This document shows positions 1 to 9,242 of a stretch of 64,000 nt of DNA, in pieces. The notes under the pieces were generated by a model. It had not been told where the DNA came from and did no database searches. It saw only the letters and a program-made list of their open reading frames with translations. Within the stretch, counting starts at the first letter, position 1. The number at the start of each line of letters is the position of its first letter. Both the position numbers and the translations under genes were made by a program. Where the stretch lies: NCBI RefSeq assembly GCF_002150785.1, contig NZ_MTAZ01000004.1:434001-498000 (forward strand). The letters are read 5' to 3'. The DNA is from Arenibacter amylolyticus (GTDB taxonomy: Bacteria; Bacteroidota; Bacteroidia; Flavobacteriales; Flavobacteriaceae).

Positions 1-2429
1 GGATCCAACGCATTGTTTTGGTTGGTAAGTAATTGGCCGTCATTGTTAAGGTCTACAAATTGCTGACTTCCATCTATTACCTCTCCGCTAAAAACGGGCC
101 CCCAAATCTGTCCAATTTCCTCACCTTCCTTAATACGGATCATATCGGTATCATTCTGTCCAGGAGCACCTAGGGATCCTCTCATTTCCTGCGGAGTAAG
201 ATATTCCTTTAAGACGGTTTTGTTGCGAGAAACAATTACACCCGAGTTGTAGGTTAGGGCATCATTCCTAACTATATCGTAATTCAAGGCAACTTCAAAT
301 CCTGTTGAGCGTAGTTTTCCTGCATTTTCTACCCTTCTTCCAGTTGGATAAATGGTAACGTCTACATCTCTTTCCAAGATAAAATCGCTCACATCCCTAG
401 AATAGATATCCACGGTAGCGGAAAGTCTGTCCATGCCAAATTCAACTCCAAAGTTGGTTTCAGCCTTCTCTTCCCATTTCAGGTCAGGGTTTGCGTCTGT
501 TCTTTGGTTACTGCTTAATTTACCGCCAGCTGGCTCATAAAGTGCTCTGGATAAGCCATTAGAGGCTGGTAGTGCACCGGTTACCCCGTATCCTACCCTA
601 ACTTTTAATAGGTCTACGTTATTAATGTTTAAATAACGGTTAAGGTCTGCTCCCAATCCAACAGCGGGAAAGGTAGCCCATCGGTTGTTTTCCCCAAACT
701 TGGTAGAACCTTCGTGTCTTAGCGATGCATTAAAGAAAATTGCCCCGTCATAGGTAGCACTGAACCTTCCGAAAAAGGCGATAATTCTATCGTCTGGGCT
801 GGCATTACTGTTAGCATTGATAAAGCCTGCATTTGCCAGATCCTGGGACCACTCCAACGCATTGATATATTCTATATCGTTGTTCGGGAAATCGCCCATT
901 TCCAAGAAGTAATCGTACTGATTCTGTTGTTGCCACGAGTATCCACCCGTAAGGGACATGTCTACCGGACCTAAGAACTTCTTATAGGTACTATAAAGTT
1001 CAAATAATTTGAAATCGCGATTTTGTGTATATAGTCTAGCTAAACCCTTTCTGTTAGGACTGGTTGCATTTCCTCTAAAATGGGAAGTGGTTCTATAGTA
1101 ATCCTGGTTGGTTAGTTTATTAGTCTGCTGGGAAATAAGTGCATTAACCTCCCAGTTATCCATGATATCGTAATTAAAATTGGCGCTATAGGTAAATTCG
1201 TTTCTAGCACCGTTGTTGGTATTTTGATTTACGATAGAGAGCGGGTTAAAGCTATCAAAGAGTCCCAAGGTTTCAAAGTACCCACCAAAGGAAGCCGAAT
1301 CGAAGGGGAAGGGCGCATCTTTTCCAAAAATTGGTGCTGTTGGGTTGTACAACAATGCATACCGCAATGCCTCTTCATAGCTAAAATCACTTTTCCTATT
1401 GGTAAAGGATAGGTTGAAATCTATCTTTAACTTGTCATTAAAAGTAAGGGTCGATACACTCGCTCTGGTATTAAATTGCTTAAAACCAGATTCCCGCAAG
1501 ATACCTTGAGAATCCCTAAAGTTTCCAGAGAACCTATAATTGGTCTTGGTATCGCCCCCAGAAATGGAGACGTTGTTTACCTTAGAGGTACCGTCCATAG
1601 TCACTAGGTCTAACCAATTATTTCTGCTTCCCAGGTCTACCCCACCGGCATTTACAAATTCGTCTGCAGACATTACGTCTACGTGGTTCGCAATGGTAGA
1701 TAAGGCCAGTGATCCGGAATAGTCTACACTAACCTGCCCGGGGGTCCCTTTCTTGGTGGTAACCAAGATAACCCCACTAGATCCGCGGGTACCGTAAATA
1801 GCAGCTGCAGAACCATCCTTTAAAACGTTTATGCTTTCAATATCCTTTGGGTCAACGTTATTAAGCGAGGATCCAACCACTCCGTCTATAACGATCAATG
1901 GGGAAGAGTTGGCCCCTACGGTAGAAACTCCACGTAGTCTGATGACCGCTTCTTCATTGGGGTTCCCCCCTTTATTGTAAATACTTAAACCTGCCACCTT
2001 ACCTTGTAACAGTTGGGAGGCATCGTTCACGGTTCCTTGGTTAAAATCCTCTGCATTTACTACCGTGACCGCGGAAGTAATTTCCTTTTTGGATTGGGAC
2101 CCGTAGCCCGTGACCACAACTTCGTCCAATGCCTGTGCGTCTTCAGTTAATACTACATCGATGGTAGACTGCCCATTTACAGGAACCTCCACACTTAAAT
2201 ATCCAATGTAGCTGAAAACTAAGACTGCATCGCTGTCTACATTGCTGAGCGTATAGTTTCCATCAAAATCGGTTTGGGCACCGTTGGTGGTTCCCTTCAC
2301 AATTACGCTGGCCCCCGGTAGAGGACCTTGGTCGTCAGTAACCGTACCGGTTACCTCTTGTGCCCTAGCAAACCCCAGACATAAAATTGCCCCGGCCAGC
2401 ACAATACCCTTAAGTTGTTTGATTCTCAT
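1..2429 (-). CDS. SusC/RagA-family TonB-linked outer-membrane transporter (3' end outside window)
   Basis: This is an outer-membrane TonB-dependent importer of oligosaccharides that would work with a SusD-type lipoprotein. I translated it by hand because the frame runs off the left edge; about 809 codons are visible. It begins with a signal peptide (MRIKQLKGIVLAG...ARAQ). A carboxypeptidase-D-like repeat follows at roughly residues 25-105 (EVTGTVTDDQGPLPGASV, then LDEVVVTGYG). The plug domain has the family signature around IDGVVG...SINVLKDGSAAAIYGTRG. The barrel part reaches the edge with DLNNDGQLL-like text. It is divergent from a LacI regulator, beta-phosphoglucomutase and GH13 amylase, which points to maltodextrin or another alpha-glucan as substrate; that is inference from context. 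The SusD partner should lie beyond base 1. Confidence 0.93.
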   Translation of the reverse strand, partial: MRIKQLKGIVLAGAILCLGFARAQEVTGTVTDDQGPLPGASVIVKGTTNGAQTDFDGNYTLSNVDSDAVLVFSYIGYLSVEVPVNGQSTIDVVLTEDAQALDEVVVTGYGSQSKKEITSAVTVVNAEDFNQGTVNDASQLLQGKVAGLSIYNKGGNPNEEAVIRLRGVSTVGANSSPLIVIDGVVGSSLNNVDPKDIESINVLKDGSAAAIYGTRGSSGVILVTTKKGTPGQVSVDYSGSLALSTIANHVDVMSADEFVNAGGVDLGSRNNWLDLVTMDGTSKVNNVSISGGDTKTNYRFSGNFRDSQGILRESGFKQFNTRASVSTLTFNDKLKIDFNLSFTNRKSDFSYEEALRYALLYNPTAPIFGKDAPFPFDSASFGGYFETLGLFDSFNPLSIVNQNTNNGARNEFTYSANFNYDIMDNWEVNALISQQTNKLTNQDYYRTTSHFRGNATSPNRKGLARLYTQNRDFKLFELYSTYKKFLGPVDMSLTGGYSWQQQNQYDYFLEMGDFPNNDIEYINALEWSQDLANAGFINANSNASPDDRIIAFFGRFSATYDGAIFFNASLRHEGSTKFGENNRWATFPAVGLGADLNRYLNINNVDLLKVRVGYGVTGALPASNGLSRALYEPAGGKLSSNQRTDANPDLKWEEKAETNFGVEFGMDRLSATVDIYSRDVSDFILERDVDVTIYPTGRRVENAGKLRSTGFEVALNYDIVRNDALTYNSGVIVSRNKTVLKEYLTPQEMRGSLGAPGQNDTDMIRIKEGEEIGQIWGPVFSGEVIDGSQQFVDLNNDGQLLTNQNNALD

Positions 2430-2507
2430 AAATAGTAAATTAAGTTTAGTTATTATTAATTGTTAAAGTTTTGTTAAATTCAAGAAAGGGCTTCCGTATC
2501 CATTTTA

Positions 2508-2521
2508 CGCAAACGGTTTCG
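2508..2521. promoter_or_regulatory. LacI-family operator between susC and lacI
   Basis: The 14 bases CGCAAACGGTTTCG fit the LacI/CcpA-type consensus nGnAAnCGnTTnCn at every fixed position on both strands. The site lies about 80 bp upstream of the susC start and downstream of the predicted susC promoter, so binding would sit in the susC leader and could block elongation. The adjacent divergent gene encodes a LacI-family protein, the obvious candidate ligand. Binding itself is inferred. Confidence 0.6.
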
Positions 2522-2626
2522 TGCCAGGAAGTTGTTTCCTAAATTTAACTGATTGGAAAAGTCTTTTAATGCTTACCAGTCCAATAAACTTCGTTCTTTA
2601 GGTGGTTAATCCTAAAGTTATGTTAA

Positions 2627-2657
2627 CAAATATAACATAATTTGCCAATGCATACAA
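2627..2657 (-). promoter_or_regulatory. Predicted susC promoter (-33/-7)
   Basis: Read on the minus strand, TTG (2657-2655), a 20-nt gap and TATATTTG (2634-2627) match the Bacteroidota TTG-N19/20-TAnnTTTG promoter. Transcription would start near 2620, giving a susC leader of about 190 nt that contains the LacI operator. Confidence 0.6.
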
Positions 2658-2688
2658 TATGGGCGCGGATTGATATTTTTTTTGCCTT

Positions 2689-2696
2689 TATTTTTG
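2689..2696 (+). promoter_or_regulatory. Possible -7 box of the lacI-pgmB-amylase run
   Basis: TATTTTTG matches TAnnTTTG on the plus strand, about 100 nt before the TTG start of lacI. The best upstream TTG (2670-2672) is only 16 nt away, shorter than usual, so the assignment is tentative. Confidence 0.35.
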
Positions 2697-2799
2697 CCGT
2701 GGTTGAATACTTATTTTAATTCATGAATTAACCTAGAATTCTTTTTTAATAGTATCTTTCACTCTTATATATTAGCCATAACAAGGAAAAAACAAGGTT

Positions 2800-3828
2800 T
2801 TGAAGAGAAAAATTACGCTTAAACACATTGCGCGGGAATTGGGAGTTTCTATTTCTACCGTATCCAAAGCGTTGAAAAACAGTGAGGAGATAGGAGCGGA
2901 AACCAAGGTGAAGATTCAGGCTTATGCCAAATTACACAATTACAAACCCAATAATATTGCGATTAGTTTAAAGAACAAACGAACCAAGAATATTGGGGTG
3001 ATAATTCCGGATATCGTCCATCATTTTTTTACTACTGTATTTAGGGGGATAGAAAAATATGCCAACGGGAAAGGGTATAACGTAATTGTATGTCTGTCCG
3101 ATGAGTCTTTTGACAAGGAAGTGATTAACATGGAGCTGCTGGCCAATGGAAGTATCGATGGATTTATCATGGCCCTTTCTTCAGGAACCCAATTGAAGGG
3201 AGACTACACCCATTTAAAGGAAGTAACGGACCAAGGAATCCCATTGGTATTGTTTGATCGGGTGACCGATGAAATAACCTGTGATAAGGTGGTTATTAAC
3301 GATAAGGAAGGGGCTTACCAAGCGGTAACAAAATTCATCAAGGATGGCAGGAAGAAAATAGCCTTGATTACTACCGATGAATATATTAGTGTAAGTAGAG
3401 ATCGTACCGCGGGTTATAAACAAGCCTTATTGGATCATGATTTGGAGTTTGATGAGGAGTTGATTCTAAAACTGCCTACTATGGAGATTGATGAAAACGC
3501 AATTGCTTCCTTTTTTAGTAATACGGAAGTAGATGCTGTCTTATGTGTAAATGAGGTGTTCGCTATTGCTAGTATGCGTTATGTAAAGGCCAAAGGGCAT
3601 AACATCCCAGAAGATATTTCTTTCATTGGTTTTACGGATGGAATTTTATCCAAATACGCTACCCCAGGGCTTACTGCAGTGGCCCAGCACGGGGAGGAAA
3701 TGGGGGAGATTGCTGCCCAAATGCTTATAGAAAAAATAGAGGTGGAGGTAGAGGAAGAAACCTATGTTACCAAGGTGTTAGCCCCTACCCTTATAGAAAG
3801 GGGATCTACCAGAAACAATAAAGTTTAA
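2800..3828 (+). CDS. LacI-family transcriptional regulator of the starch/maltose locus
   Basis: A 342-residue DNA-binding repressor or activator. The N-terminal helix-turn-helix is textbook LacI (ITLKHIARELGVSISTVSKAL, residues 5-25), followed by the hinge and a periplasmic-binding-protein-like effector domain (TKNIGVIIPDIVHHFFTTVF onward; later SFIGFTDGILSKYATPGLTAV). The start codon is TTG: the HTH begins only a few residues in, and no in-frame ATG fits the family's usual N-terminus. It is divergent from susC, with a matching operator in between, and is 6 nt ahead of pgmB, so it probably senses a glucan breakdown product and controls this locus. The effector is not deducible from sequence. 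Confidence 0.93.
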   Translation: MKRKITLKHIARELGVSISTVSKALKNSEEIGAETKVKIQAYAKLHNYKPNNIAISLKNKRTKNIGVIIPDIVHHFFTTVFRGIEKYANGKGYNVIVCLSDESFDKEVINMELLANGSIDGFIMALSSGTQLKGDYTHLKEVTDQGIPLVLFDRVTDEITCDKVVINDKEGAYQAVTKFIKDGRKKIALITTDEYISVSRDRTAGYKQALLDHDLEFDEELILKLPTMEIDENAIASFFSNTEVDAVLCVNEVFAIASMRYVKAKGHNIPEDISFIGFTDGILSKYATPGLTAVAQHGEEMGEIAAQMLIEKIEVEVEEETYVTKVLAPTLIERGSTRNNKV

Positions 3829-3834
3829 ATTAAG

Positions 3835-4497
3835 ATGTATAGAACCGGATTTATTTTCGATTTGGATGGGGTGATTGTAGACACCGCTAAGTACCATTAT
3901 TTGGCCTGGAGAAAATTGGCTAATGAATTAGGTTTCGAGTTCACCGAGGAACAAAACGAACTCTTTAAAGGGGTAAGTCGGAAACGATGCCTGGAGATCT
4001 TGTTGGATATAGGGGGAATTACAGCAACTACCGAGGAATTTAACCGATGGATGGTAGAAAAAAACGAGGATTACCTAGCCTATATAGAAAAAATGGACAG
4101 ATCTGAAATACTGCCCAAGGTAGAAGAGGTGTTGTCCTATATTAAATCTAAGGGGATGCCCATTGCTTTGGGATCTGCTAGTAAAAATGCGATACCCATA
4201 TTGGAAAAAGTAGGGCTATCCAGTTATTTTGAGGTGGTAGTAGATGGGAATCAGGTTACCAAAGCCAAGCCCGATCCCGAGGTGTTTTTAATGGCTGCAG
4301 AAAAATTAGGGGTTCCTGCCCAAAATTGTGTGGTTTTTGAGGATGCTGTTGCAGGATTGGAAGCAGCGAACAATGCGGATATGGTGAGCATTGGGATTGG
4401 CGATGCCCAAATCCTAACTGCTGCCGACCACGTTTTTAATAACTTTGAGGAGATGGATATTTCCTTTTTAGATAGGTTAATGCAAGAGGGTAATTAA
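3835..4497 (+). CDS. pgmB: Beta-phosphoglucomutase (HAD family)
   Basis: Converts beta-glucose-1-phosphate to glucose-6-phosphate in the cytoplasm. The 220-residue protein has the HAD nucleophile motif DLDGVIVDT (Asp9 nucleophile, Asp11 acid/base), the cap-domain segment GVSRKRCLEIL, the motif II serine in LGSASKNA, Lys in KAKPDPEVF and the metal-binding FEDAVAGLEAA. These are hallmarks of beta-PGM rather than a general phosphatase. It is 6 nt behind lacI. Its substrate is normally supplied by a GH65 maltose or kojibiose phosphorylase, but no such gene is found between it and the amylase or anywhere in the window. Confidence 0.93.
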   Translation: MYRTGFIFDLDGVIVDTAKYHYLAWRKLANELGFEFTEEQNELFKGVSRKRCLEILLDIGGITATTEEFNRWMVEKNEDYLAYIEKMDRSEILPKVEEVLSYIKSKGMPIALGSASKNAIPILEKVGLSSYFEVVVDGNQVTKAKPDPEVFLMAAEKLGVPAQNCVVFEDAVAGLEAANNADMVSIGIGDAQILTAADHVFNNFEEMDISFLDRLMQEGN

Positions 4498-4598
4498 CTC
4501 CTTGGCCCAAGTTCCCTATAACACCCACCTTATATATCACCTTATGTATATGGGGTTTTTATTAATTGGAGCCTGAAATTTAATCAGAAGCTTCTAAG

Positions 4599-4606
4599 TA
4601 ATTTTG
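4599..4606 (+). promoter_or_regulatory. -7 box upstream of the GH13 amylase
   Basis: TAATTTTG matches TAnnTTTG. Transcription would start at about 4612, on top of the upstream ATG at 4611, which favours the ATG at 4653 as translation start. The -33 element is weak. A 10-bp palindrome AGAAGCTTCT (4586-4595) lies just upstream. Confidence 0.45.
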
Positions 4607-4652
4607 CTATATGAACCAAGCTAAAAACCGTGATAACAATTCCGATACAGCA

Positions 4653-6431
4653 ATGGAAAAGCGAAAAGTGGTAGTGTACCAAGTGTTCACCAGACTGTTT
4701 GGAAATAGCAATCCCCATAATAAACCCTGGGGGACTATTGCTGAAAACGGAGTGGGGAAATTTGCCCATTTCACAGAGAAGGCTTTAGGAGAAATAAAGG
4801 AGCTGGGCGTAACCCATATATGGTATACGGGAGTGCCTCATCATGCGTTAATAGGTGATTATACTGCCTATGGTATTTCTAAGGATGACCCGGAAATTGT
4901 TAAGGGCAGAGCGGGATCGCCCTATGCGGTAAAGGATTACTATAATGTAAATCCAGATTTGGCGGATGATCCAAGCAATAGGATATTAGAGTTTAAGGCC
5001 TTGGTAAAAAGGAGTCACGCTGCTGGCTTAAAGGTAATTTTGGATTTGGTGCCCAACCACGTTGCACGGAACTATGAGGGCAAAAACAACCCCAAAGGAG
5101 TGCTAGACTTTGGAACGGAGGACAATAAGAGCGTGGAATATGATAGGGATAATAATTTTTATTACATCCCCAATGAGGTGTTCCAAGTTCCAGAATGGCG
5201 CAATGGATACCAGCCTCTGGGAGGTGAACCCTATGACTTAGGCGCGGATAAATTTGTGGAGAATCCGGCGAAATGGACCGGAAATGGTTCTAGGTTGGCG
5301 CAGCCCGATTTTAATGATTGGTACGAGACGGTAAAAATAAATTATGGTATCCGCCCCGATGGGACCAAGGATTTTGATTCCCTTCCCGAAGGATTCGATC
5401 AAAAGGATGTTTCGGAGCATGTTGCTTTTTGGAGCGAACGGGAGGTCCCTAATTCTTGGGTGAAATTTAAGGATATCGCCATGTATTGGTTAGATTTAGG
5501 GGTAGACGGTTTTCGGTATGATATGGCCGAAATGGTTCCGGTGGAGTTTTGGAGTTATTTAAACGCTACTATAAAAATGAAAAACCCCGAGGCCTTTCTG
5601 ATGGCCGAGGTATACCAGCCTCACTTGTACAGGGAGTATATTTTTAAGGGGAAAATGGATTACCTCTACGATAAGGTAGGTTTCTACGACGGATTAATTC
5701 CGATTATGCAGGGCTATGGGTGGACAGACCACATCCCCGTAGTTCATAAAGAGGTGTTGGATATTGAGCACCATATGCTCCATTTTTTGGAAAACCACGA
5801 TGAGCTTAGAATTGCCAGTCCTGAGTTTTTGGGCAAGGCGCAATTGGCCAAACCTGGGATGGTGGTATCTGCTACCATTGGCACCTCGCCTACCATGATT
5901 TACTTTGGGCAAGAGGTGGGGGAGCCGGCCGCAGAAAGTCCTGGTTTTGGTTCTAAGGGGCGTACCTCCATTTTTGACTATGTGGGGGTGCCTCATTTTC
6001 AGCGTTGGACCAACCATGGGAAGTTTGACGGCGGACAGCTATCTTCCGTGGAAAGAGAGCTTCGAGACTTCTATAAAAAGCTTCTAAACTTTACTATTAA
6101 TAGTAGCGCATTAATGGGGGAGTACCGTGATATCCATTTCTATAACAGGGATCATACCGAATACTATAACCATAGGGTGCTGTCGTATGTGCGCTGGTCC
6201 CAAGACGAAAAGCTAATTATTATTATTAATTTTGATGCCAACGATGGCTTCGGATTCGAGTTGAAAATCCCAGAGGAGATCACTAGGGAATGGGGGCTTC
6301 AAGATGGTGAACACCACTTACGGGAACAATTGCAAAATGCTAAAGAAAGCACCTTGCGGGTGCTACATGGATTGGGGGAGTTTAGAGTGGATATACAACC
6401 CTTGGAATCGCAAATATTTAGAGTTTATTAA
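4653..6431 (+). CDS. GH13 alpha-amylase-family glycosidase
   Basis: Hydrolyses alpha-glucans or maltodextrins; no signal peptide is visible, so probably cytoplasmic. From 4653 it is about 592 residues. GH13 regions: ILDLVPNHV (region I), GFRYDMAEMVP with the nucleophile Asp (region II), FLMAEVYQP with the acid/base Glu (region III) and FLENHDE with the transition-state Asp (region IV), then a C-terminal beta domain. The ATG at 4611 would add 14 hydrophilic residues, but the -7 box and the typical N-terminus (KVVVYQVFTRLFGN) favour 4653. It stands 155 nt after pgmB with its own -7 box, so it may be separately transcribed within the locus. Confidence 0.9.
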   Translation: MEKRKVVVYQVFTRLFGNSNPHNKPWGTIAENGVGKFAHFTEKALGEIKELGVTHIWYTGVPHHALIGDYTAYGISKDDPEIVKGRAGSPYAVKDYYNVNPDLADDPSNRILEFKALVKRSHAAGLKVILDLVPNHVARNYEGKNNPKGVLDFGTEDNKSVEYDRDNNFYYIPNEVFQVPEWRNGYQPLGGEPYDLGADKFVENPAKWTGNGSRLAQPDFNDWYETVKINYGIRPDGTKDFDSLPEGFDQKDVSEHVAFWSEREVPNSWVKFKDIAMYWLDLGVDGFRYDMAEMVPVEFWSYLNATIKMKNPEAFLMAEVYQPHLYREYIFKGKMDYLYDKVGFYDGLIPIMQGYGWTDHIPVVHKEVLDIEHHMLHFLENHDELRIASPEFLGKAQLAKPGMVVSATIGTSPTMIYFGQEVGEPAAESPGFGSKGRTSIFDYVGVPHFQRWTNHGKFDGGQLSSVERELRDFYKKLLNFTINSSALMGEYRDIHFYNRDHTEYYNHRVLSYVRWSQDEKLIIIINFDANDGFGFELKIPEEITREWGLQDGEHHLREQLQNAKESTLRVLHGLGEFRVDIQPLESQIFRVY

Positions 6432-6450
6432 TACCTATAGAATTGGATAT

Positions 6451-7203
6451 ATGAAGTTATCAACTACAGTGACAATTTTCTTGATAGCGCTACTAACCAT
6501 AAGCTGTGAGAATATGAATACACCTTTAGTTATAGGACATAGAGGCGCCATGGGCCATGAGACCGAAAATACCTTGGCATCCGTTCAGAAAGCCTTGGAT
6601 CTAGAGGTGGATATGATAGAAATTGATGTCTTTAAAATTAGAAGCGGGGAAATTGTGGTCTTTCATGATAAAACGGTGGAAAGGCTCACGGAGGGTACGG
6701 GAAAAATAGAAGACTATAATTATGAGCAACTTCAAGAGCTAACCCTTACAGGCGGGCACAAGATTCCTACCCTACAGGAAGTTATTAATCTCATGGATAA
6801 AAAGGCTCATTTAAATATAGAGCTAAAAGGCGCCAATACGGCGGATAGGGTGAATTTTATAATCAATTATTATGTTCGGGAAAAAGGTTGGCCCTTAGAC
6901 AAGTTTTTAATATCTAGCTTTAAATGGGAGGAACTAAGGCGCATGCGGACTCTAAACCCGCAGATTGGGATTGCTGTTTTAACGGATAAGGATCCTTTGC
7001 AAGCAATGGATATTGCTGCGGAATTGGGTGCCTTGGCAATTAACCCATACTATAAAACCCTTAGCTTAGAAAATGTAGATAAAATGCAAGAGGCAGGATT
7101 TAAGGTGTATCCTTATACTATTAATGAACCTGCGGATATAAAATCTATGAAGCAAATGGGCGTAGATGGCATTATTACTAATTATCCCGAACGCATAAAT
7201 TAA
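6451..7203 (+). CDS. Glycerophosphodiester phosphodiesterase lipoprotein
   Basis: Cleaves glycerophosphodiesters to glycerol-3-phosphate and an alcohol. The start at 6451 gives a lipoprotein signal (MKLSTTVTIFLIALLTISC, lipobox LTISC), so the enzyme is anchored in the envelope; the longer frame from 6304 overlaps the amylase and lacks this. GDPD motifs are clear: IGHRG and ENTLASVQKAL, then MIEIDV and VVFHDKTVERLT, with a C-terminal GVDGIITNYPERI. Length is about 250 residues, normal for the family. It is followed with a 1-nt overlap by the flavoprotein, and glycerol genes lie just beyond, so it may feed glycerol catabolism; that link is inferred. Confidence 0.9.
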   Translation: MKLSTTVTIFLIALLTISCENMNTPLVIGHRGAMGHETENTLASVQKALDLEVDMIEIDVFKIRSGEIVVFHDKTVERLTEGTGKIEDYNYEQLQELTLTGGHKIPTLQEVINLMDKKAHLNIELKGANTADRVNFIINYYVREKGWPLDKFLISSFKWEELRRMRTLNPQIGIAVLTDKDPLQAMDIAAELGALAINPYYKTLSLENVDKMQEAGFKVYPYTINEPADIKSMKQMGVDGIITNYPERIN

Positions 7204-8498
7204 TGTACGACGTACTTATATTAGGAGGAGGAGCAGCCGGATTTTACGCGGCCATACATATAGCGGAAGCAGATCCAAAGCTAAAGGTGGCCATTATGGA
7301 AAGGGGCAAAGAAGTGCTGGGGAAAGTAAAGGTTTCCGGTGGAGGCCGTTGCAATGTTACCCACGCCGAGTTTGATCCTAGGGAACTTGTGAAATACTAT
7401 CCTAGGGGAGAAAAAGAATTATTGGGGCCCTTCCACACTTATTGTAGCGGGGATACCGTGGCCTTTTTTGAAGAGAGAGGCATTTCCCTAAAAATAGAGG
7501 AGGATGGCCGTATGTTCCCTACCAGCAATTCTTCTCAAACTATTATAGATTGTTTAGTAAGTGAAACCGAACGCTTGGGGGTGAAGGTTTTTAGGAATAG
7601 TTCGGTAACTGGGTTTGCCAAGCTCAAAGATGCCGCTCAGGATGCTAACGAAAGCTGGCAGGTGCAGACCATACGCGGCAACTATAGTGCAAAAAAACTT
7701 TTAGTTTGTACGGGTAGTAATCCCAAGATATGGGGAATACTACAAAAATTGGGACACTCCATAGTACCACCCGTTCCCTCCTTATTTACCTTTAATATAA
7801 AAGACGATAGAATCACCGGAATTGCCGGGGTAAGTACTCCCGCAAGAATAAATATAGTGCCTAGGAAAAGTCATCTAGATAAATTTCAGGCTGCCCTAAA
7901 AAAGCATGGGTTACAGCTTAGCGATTTAGAGACGGGGGGGGCTCTTTTAATTACGCATTGGGGGATGAGCGGTCCTGGAATCCTAAGATTGTCTGCCTGG
8001 GGCGCGTTGTTTTTAAGCGAACTGGACTATAGGTTTAGCATTCGTGTGAATTGGCTGCCCGCTTATCACGAAGGAGGGGTGCTTAAACAGCTTCAGCAAA
8101 TAAAGGAAGTGGAAGGTAAAAAAACCGTGCTTCGTACCAAATGTTTTGCCCTTCCTAAAAGGTTGTGGAACAGTTTGGTAAAAGCCTCGGGGATTACGGA
8201 GGCCGATAAATGGGCCGACATCAAAAAATCCCAATTACAAAACCTAGCAAGGGAATTAACAGCTTGCCAGTTTCAGGTAAATGGCAAAAGTACTTTTAAG
8301 GAAGAATTTGTTACTGCAGGCGGAATTGACCTGAAAGAGATTAATTTCAAGACCTATGAAAGCAAACGAATACCCAATCTGTATTTCGCAGGGGAAATTA
8401 TTAATGTGGATGCCATTACTGGCGGATTTAACTTTCAAAATGCGTGGACGGGTGCTTATATAGCTGCCCAGGGAATTGCAGAGAGTATCAACGCCTAA
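7203..8498 (+). CDS. BaiN/HI0933-family NAD(P)/FAD-dependent oxidoreductase
   Basis: A 431-residue cytoplasmic flavoprotein of the HI0933/YhiN/BaiN family. It opens with the FAD Rossmann motif (LILGGGAAGFYAA) and the family-specific KVKVSGGGRCNVTH. The C-terminus carries the second FAD motif (NLYFAGEIINVDAITGGFN) followed by QNAWTGAYIAAQGIA. The physiological substrate of most members is unknown; a few reduce bile-acid or similar enones. The ATG overlaps the stop of the GDPD gene by one base. Its 3' end overlaps the convergent glpF by 4 bp, so the two transcription units meet without a terminator. Confidence 0.88.
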   Translation: MYDVLILGGGAAGFYAAIHIAEADPKLKVAIMERGKEVLGKVKVSGGGRCNVTHAEFDPRELVKYYPRGEKELLGPFHTYCSGDTVAFFEERGISLKIEEDGRMFPTSNSSQTIIDCLVSETERLGVKVFRNSSVTGFAKLKDAAQDANESWQVQTIRGNYSAKKLLVCTGSNPKIWGILQKLGHSIVPPVPSLFTFNIKDDRITGIAGVSTPARINIVPRKSHLDKFQAALKKHGLQLSDLETGGALLITHWGMSGPGILRLSAWGALFLSELDYRFSIRVNWLPAYHEGGVLKQLQQIKEVEGKKTVLRTKCFALPKRLWNSLVKASGITEADKWADIKKSQLQNLARELTACQFQVNGKSTFKEEFVTAGGIDLKEINFKTYESKRIPNLYFAGEIINVDAITGGFNFQNAWTGAYIAAQGIAESINA

Positions 8499-9223
8499 TG
8501 TAGCGCCAACATCAATAAGCCTGCAAGGCTAGCCCCTACGATGGGGCCTATCACCGGAATCCAAGAATACCCCCAATCATTTCCTCCCTTGTCTTTCATG
8601 GGGATAAGGGCGTGTACAATTCGCGGTCCTAAATCCCTGGCCGGATTAATCGCATATCCCGTGGTGCCACCCAGGGAGAGTCCAATAGACCACACCAGAA
8701 AAGCTACAGGGAGTGCACCCAAGGAGCCTAAACCTATAGCGGTCCCTGTTTCGGTAATGGAAGCGTCCGTAAAATAGAGTACTACAAATACTAGGGCAAA
8801 GGTGCCTACTACCTCGCTAAGGAAATTAGATAAAGGGTTTCTAATGGCAGGAGCAGTGCAGAAAACTGCCCGTTTTAGTTCCTTATTCTCCGTTACTTCA
8901 AAATGGTCTTTGTACATTATCCACACAATAAACGATCCCAACATGGCGCCTATAAACTGCGCCGAGGTATACGATGGCACTAGGGCCCAATCAAATTTTC
9001 CTGCGACTGCCAACCCTATGCTTACGGCCGGATTTAGGTGGGCGCCACTATAGGGAGCGGCGACTACCACCCCTACAAAAACGGCAAGTCCCCAGGCAGT
9101 GGTAATTACCATCCACCCGTGGTCATTAGATTTGGTTTGGTTAAGAACTACATTGGCAACTACCCCGCCACCGAGAAGTATAAGAAAAAAGGTGCCGATT
9201 ATTTCGGCAATAAATGGAGTCAT
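8495..9223 (-). CDS. glpF: Glycerol uptake facilitator (MIP family)
   Basis: Inner-membrane channel for glycerol, 242 residues with six membrane segments and two half-helices. Both pore motifs are present: GAHLNPAVS and GYAINPARDLGPR. The Asp after the second NPAR is the mark of aquaglyceroporins rather than water-only aquaporins. It follows glpK by 19 nt on the same strand and forms a glycerol capture pair with it. No glpD gene is in the neighbourhood. Confidence 0.93.
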   Translation of the reverse strand: MTPFIAEIIGTFFLILLGGGVVANVVLNQTKSNDHGWMVITTAWGLAVFVGVVVAAPYSGAHLNPAVSIGLAVAGKFDWALVPSYTSAQFIGAMLGSFIVWIMYKDHFEVTENKELKRAVFCTAPAIRNPLSNFLSEVVGTFALVFVVLYFTDASITETGTAIGLGSLGALPVAFLVWSIGLSLGGTTGYAINPARDLGPRIVHALIPMKDKGGNDWGYSWIPVIGPIVGASLAGLLMLALH

Positions 9224-9242
9224 ACTAGCTTGGTTTTTCTAT

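Larger units (their letters stand above)
2430..2799. other. Divergent regulatory region susC/lacI (370 nt, no gene)
   Basis: This AT-rich, non-coding stretch separates two divergent genes. It holds the LacI-type operator, the predicted susC promoter and a possible lacI -7 box. I see no small ORF with coding character and no terminator hairpin. Confidence 0.8.

Noticed and set aside
5694-6017. 107-codon minus-strand frame inside the amylase
   Set aside because: It lies entirely antisense to conserved GH13 regions III-IV and has no coding character of its own.
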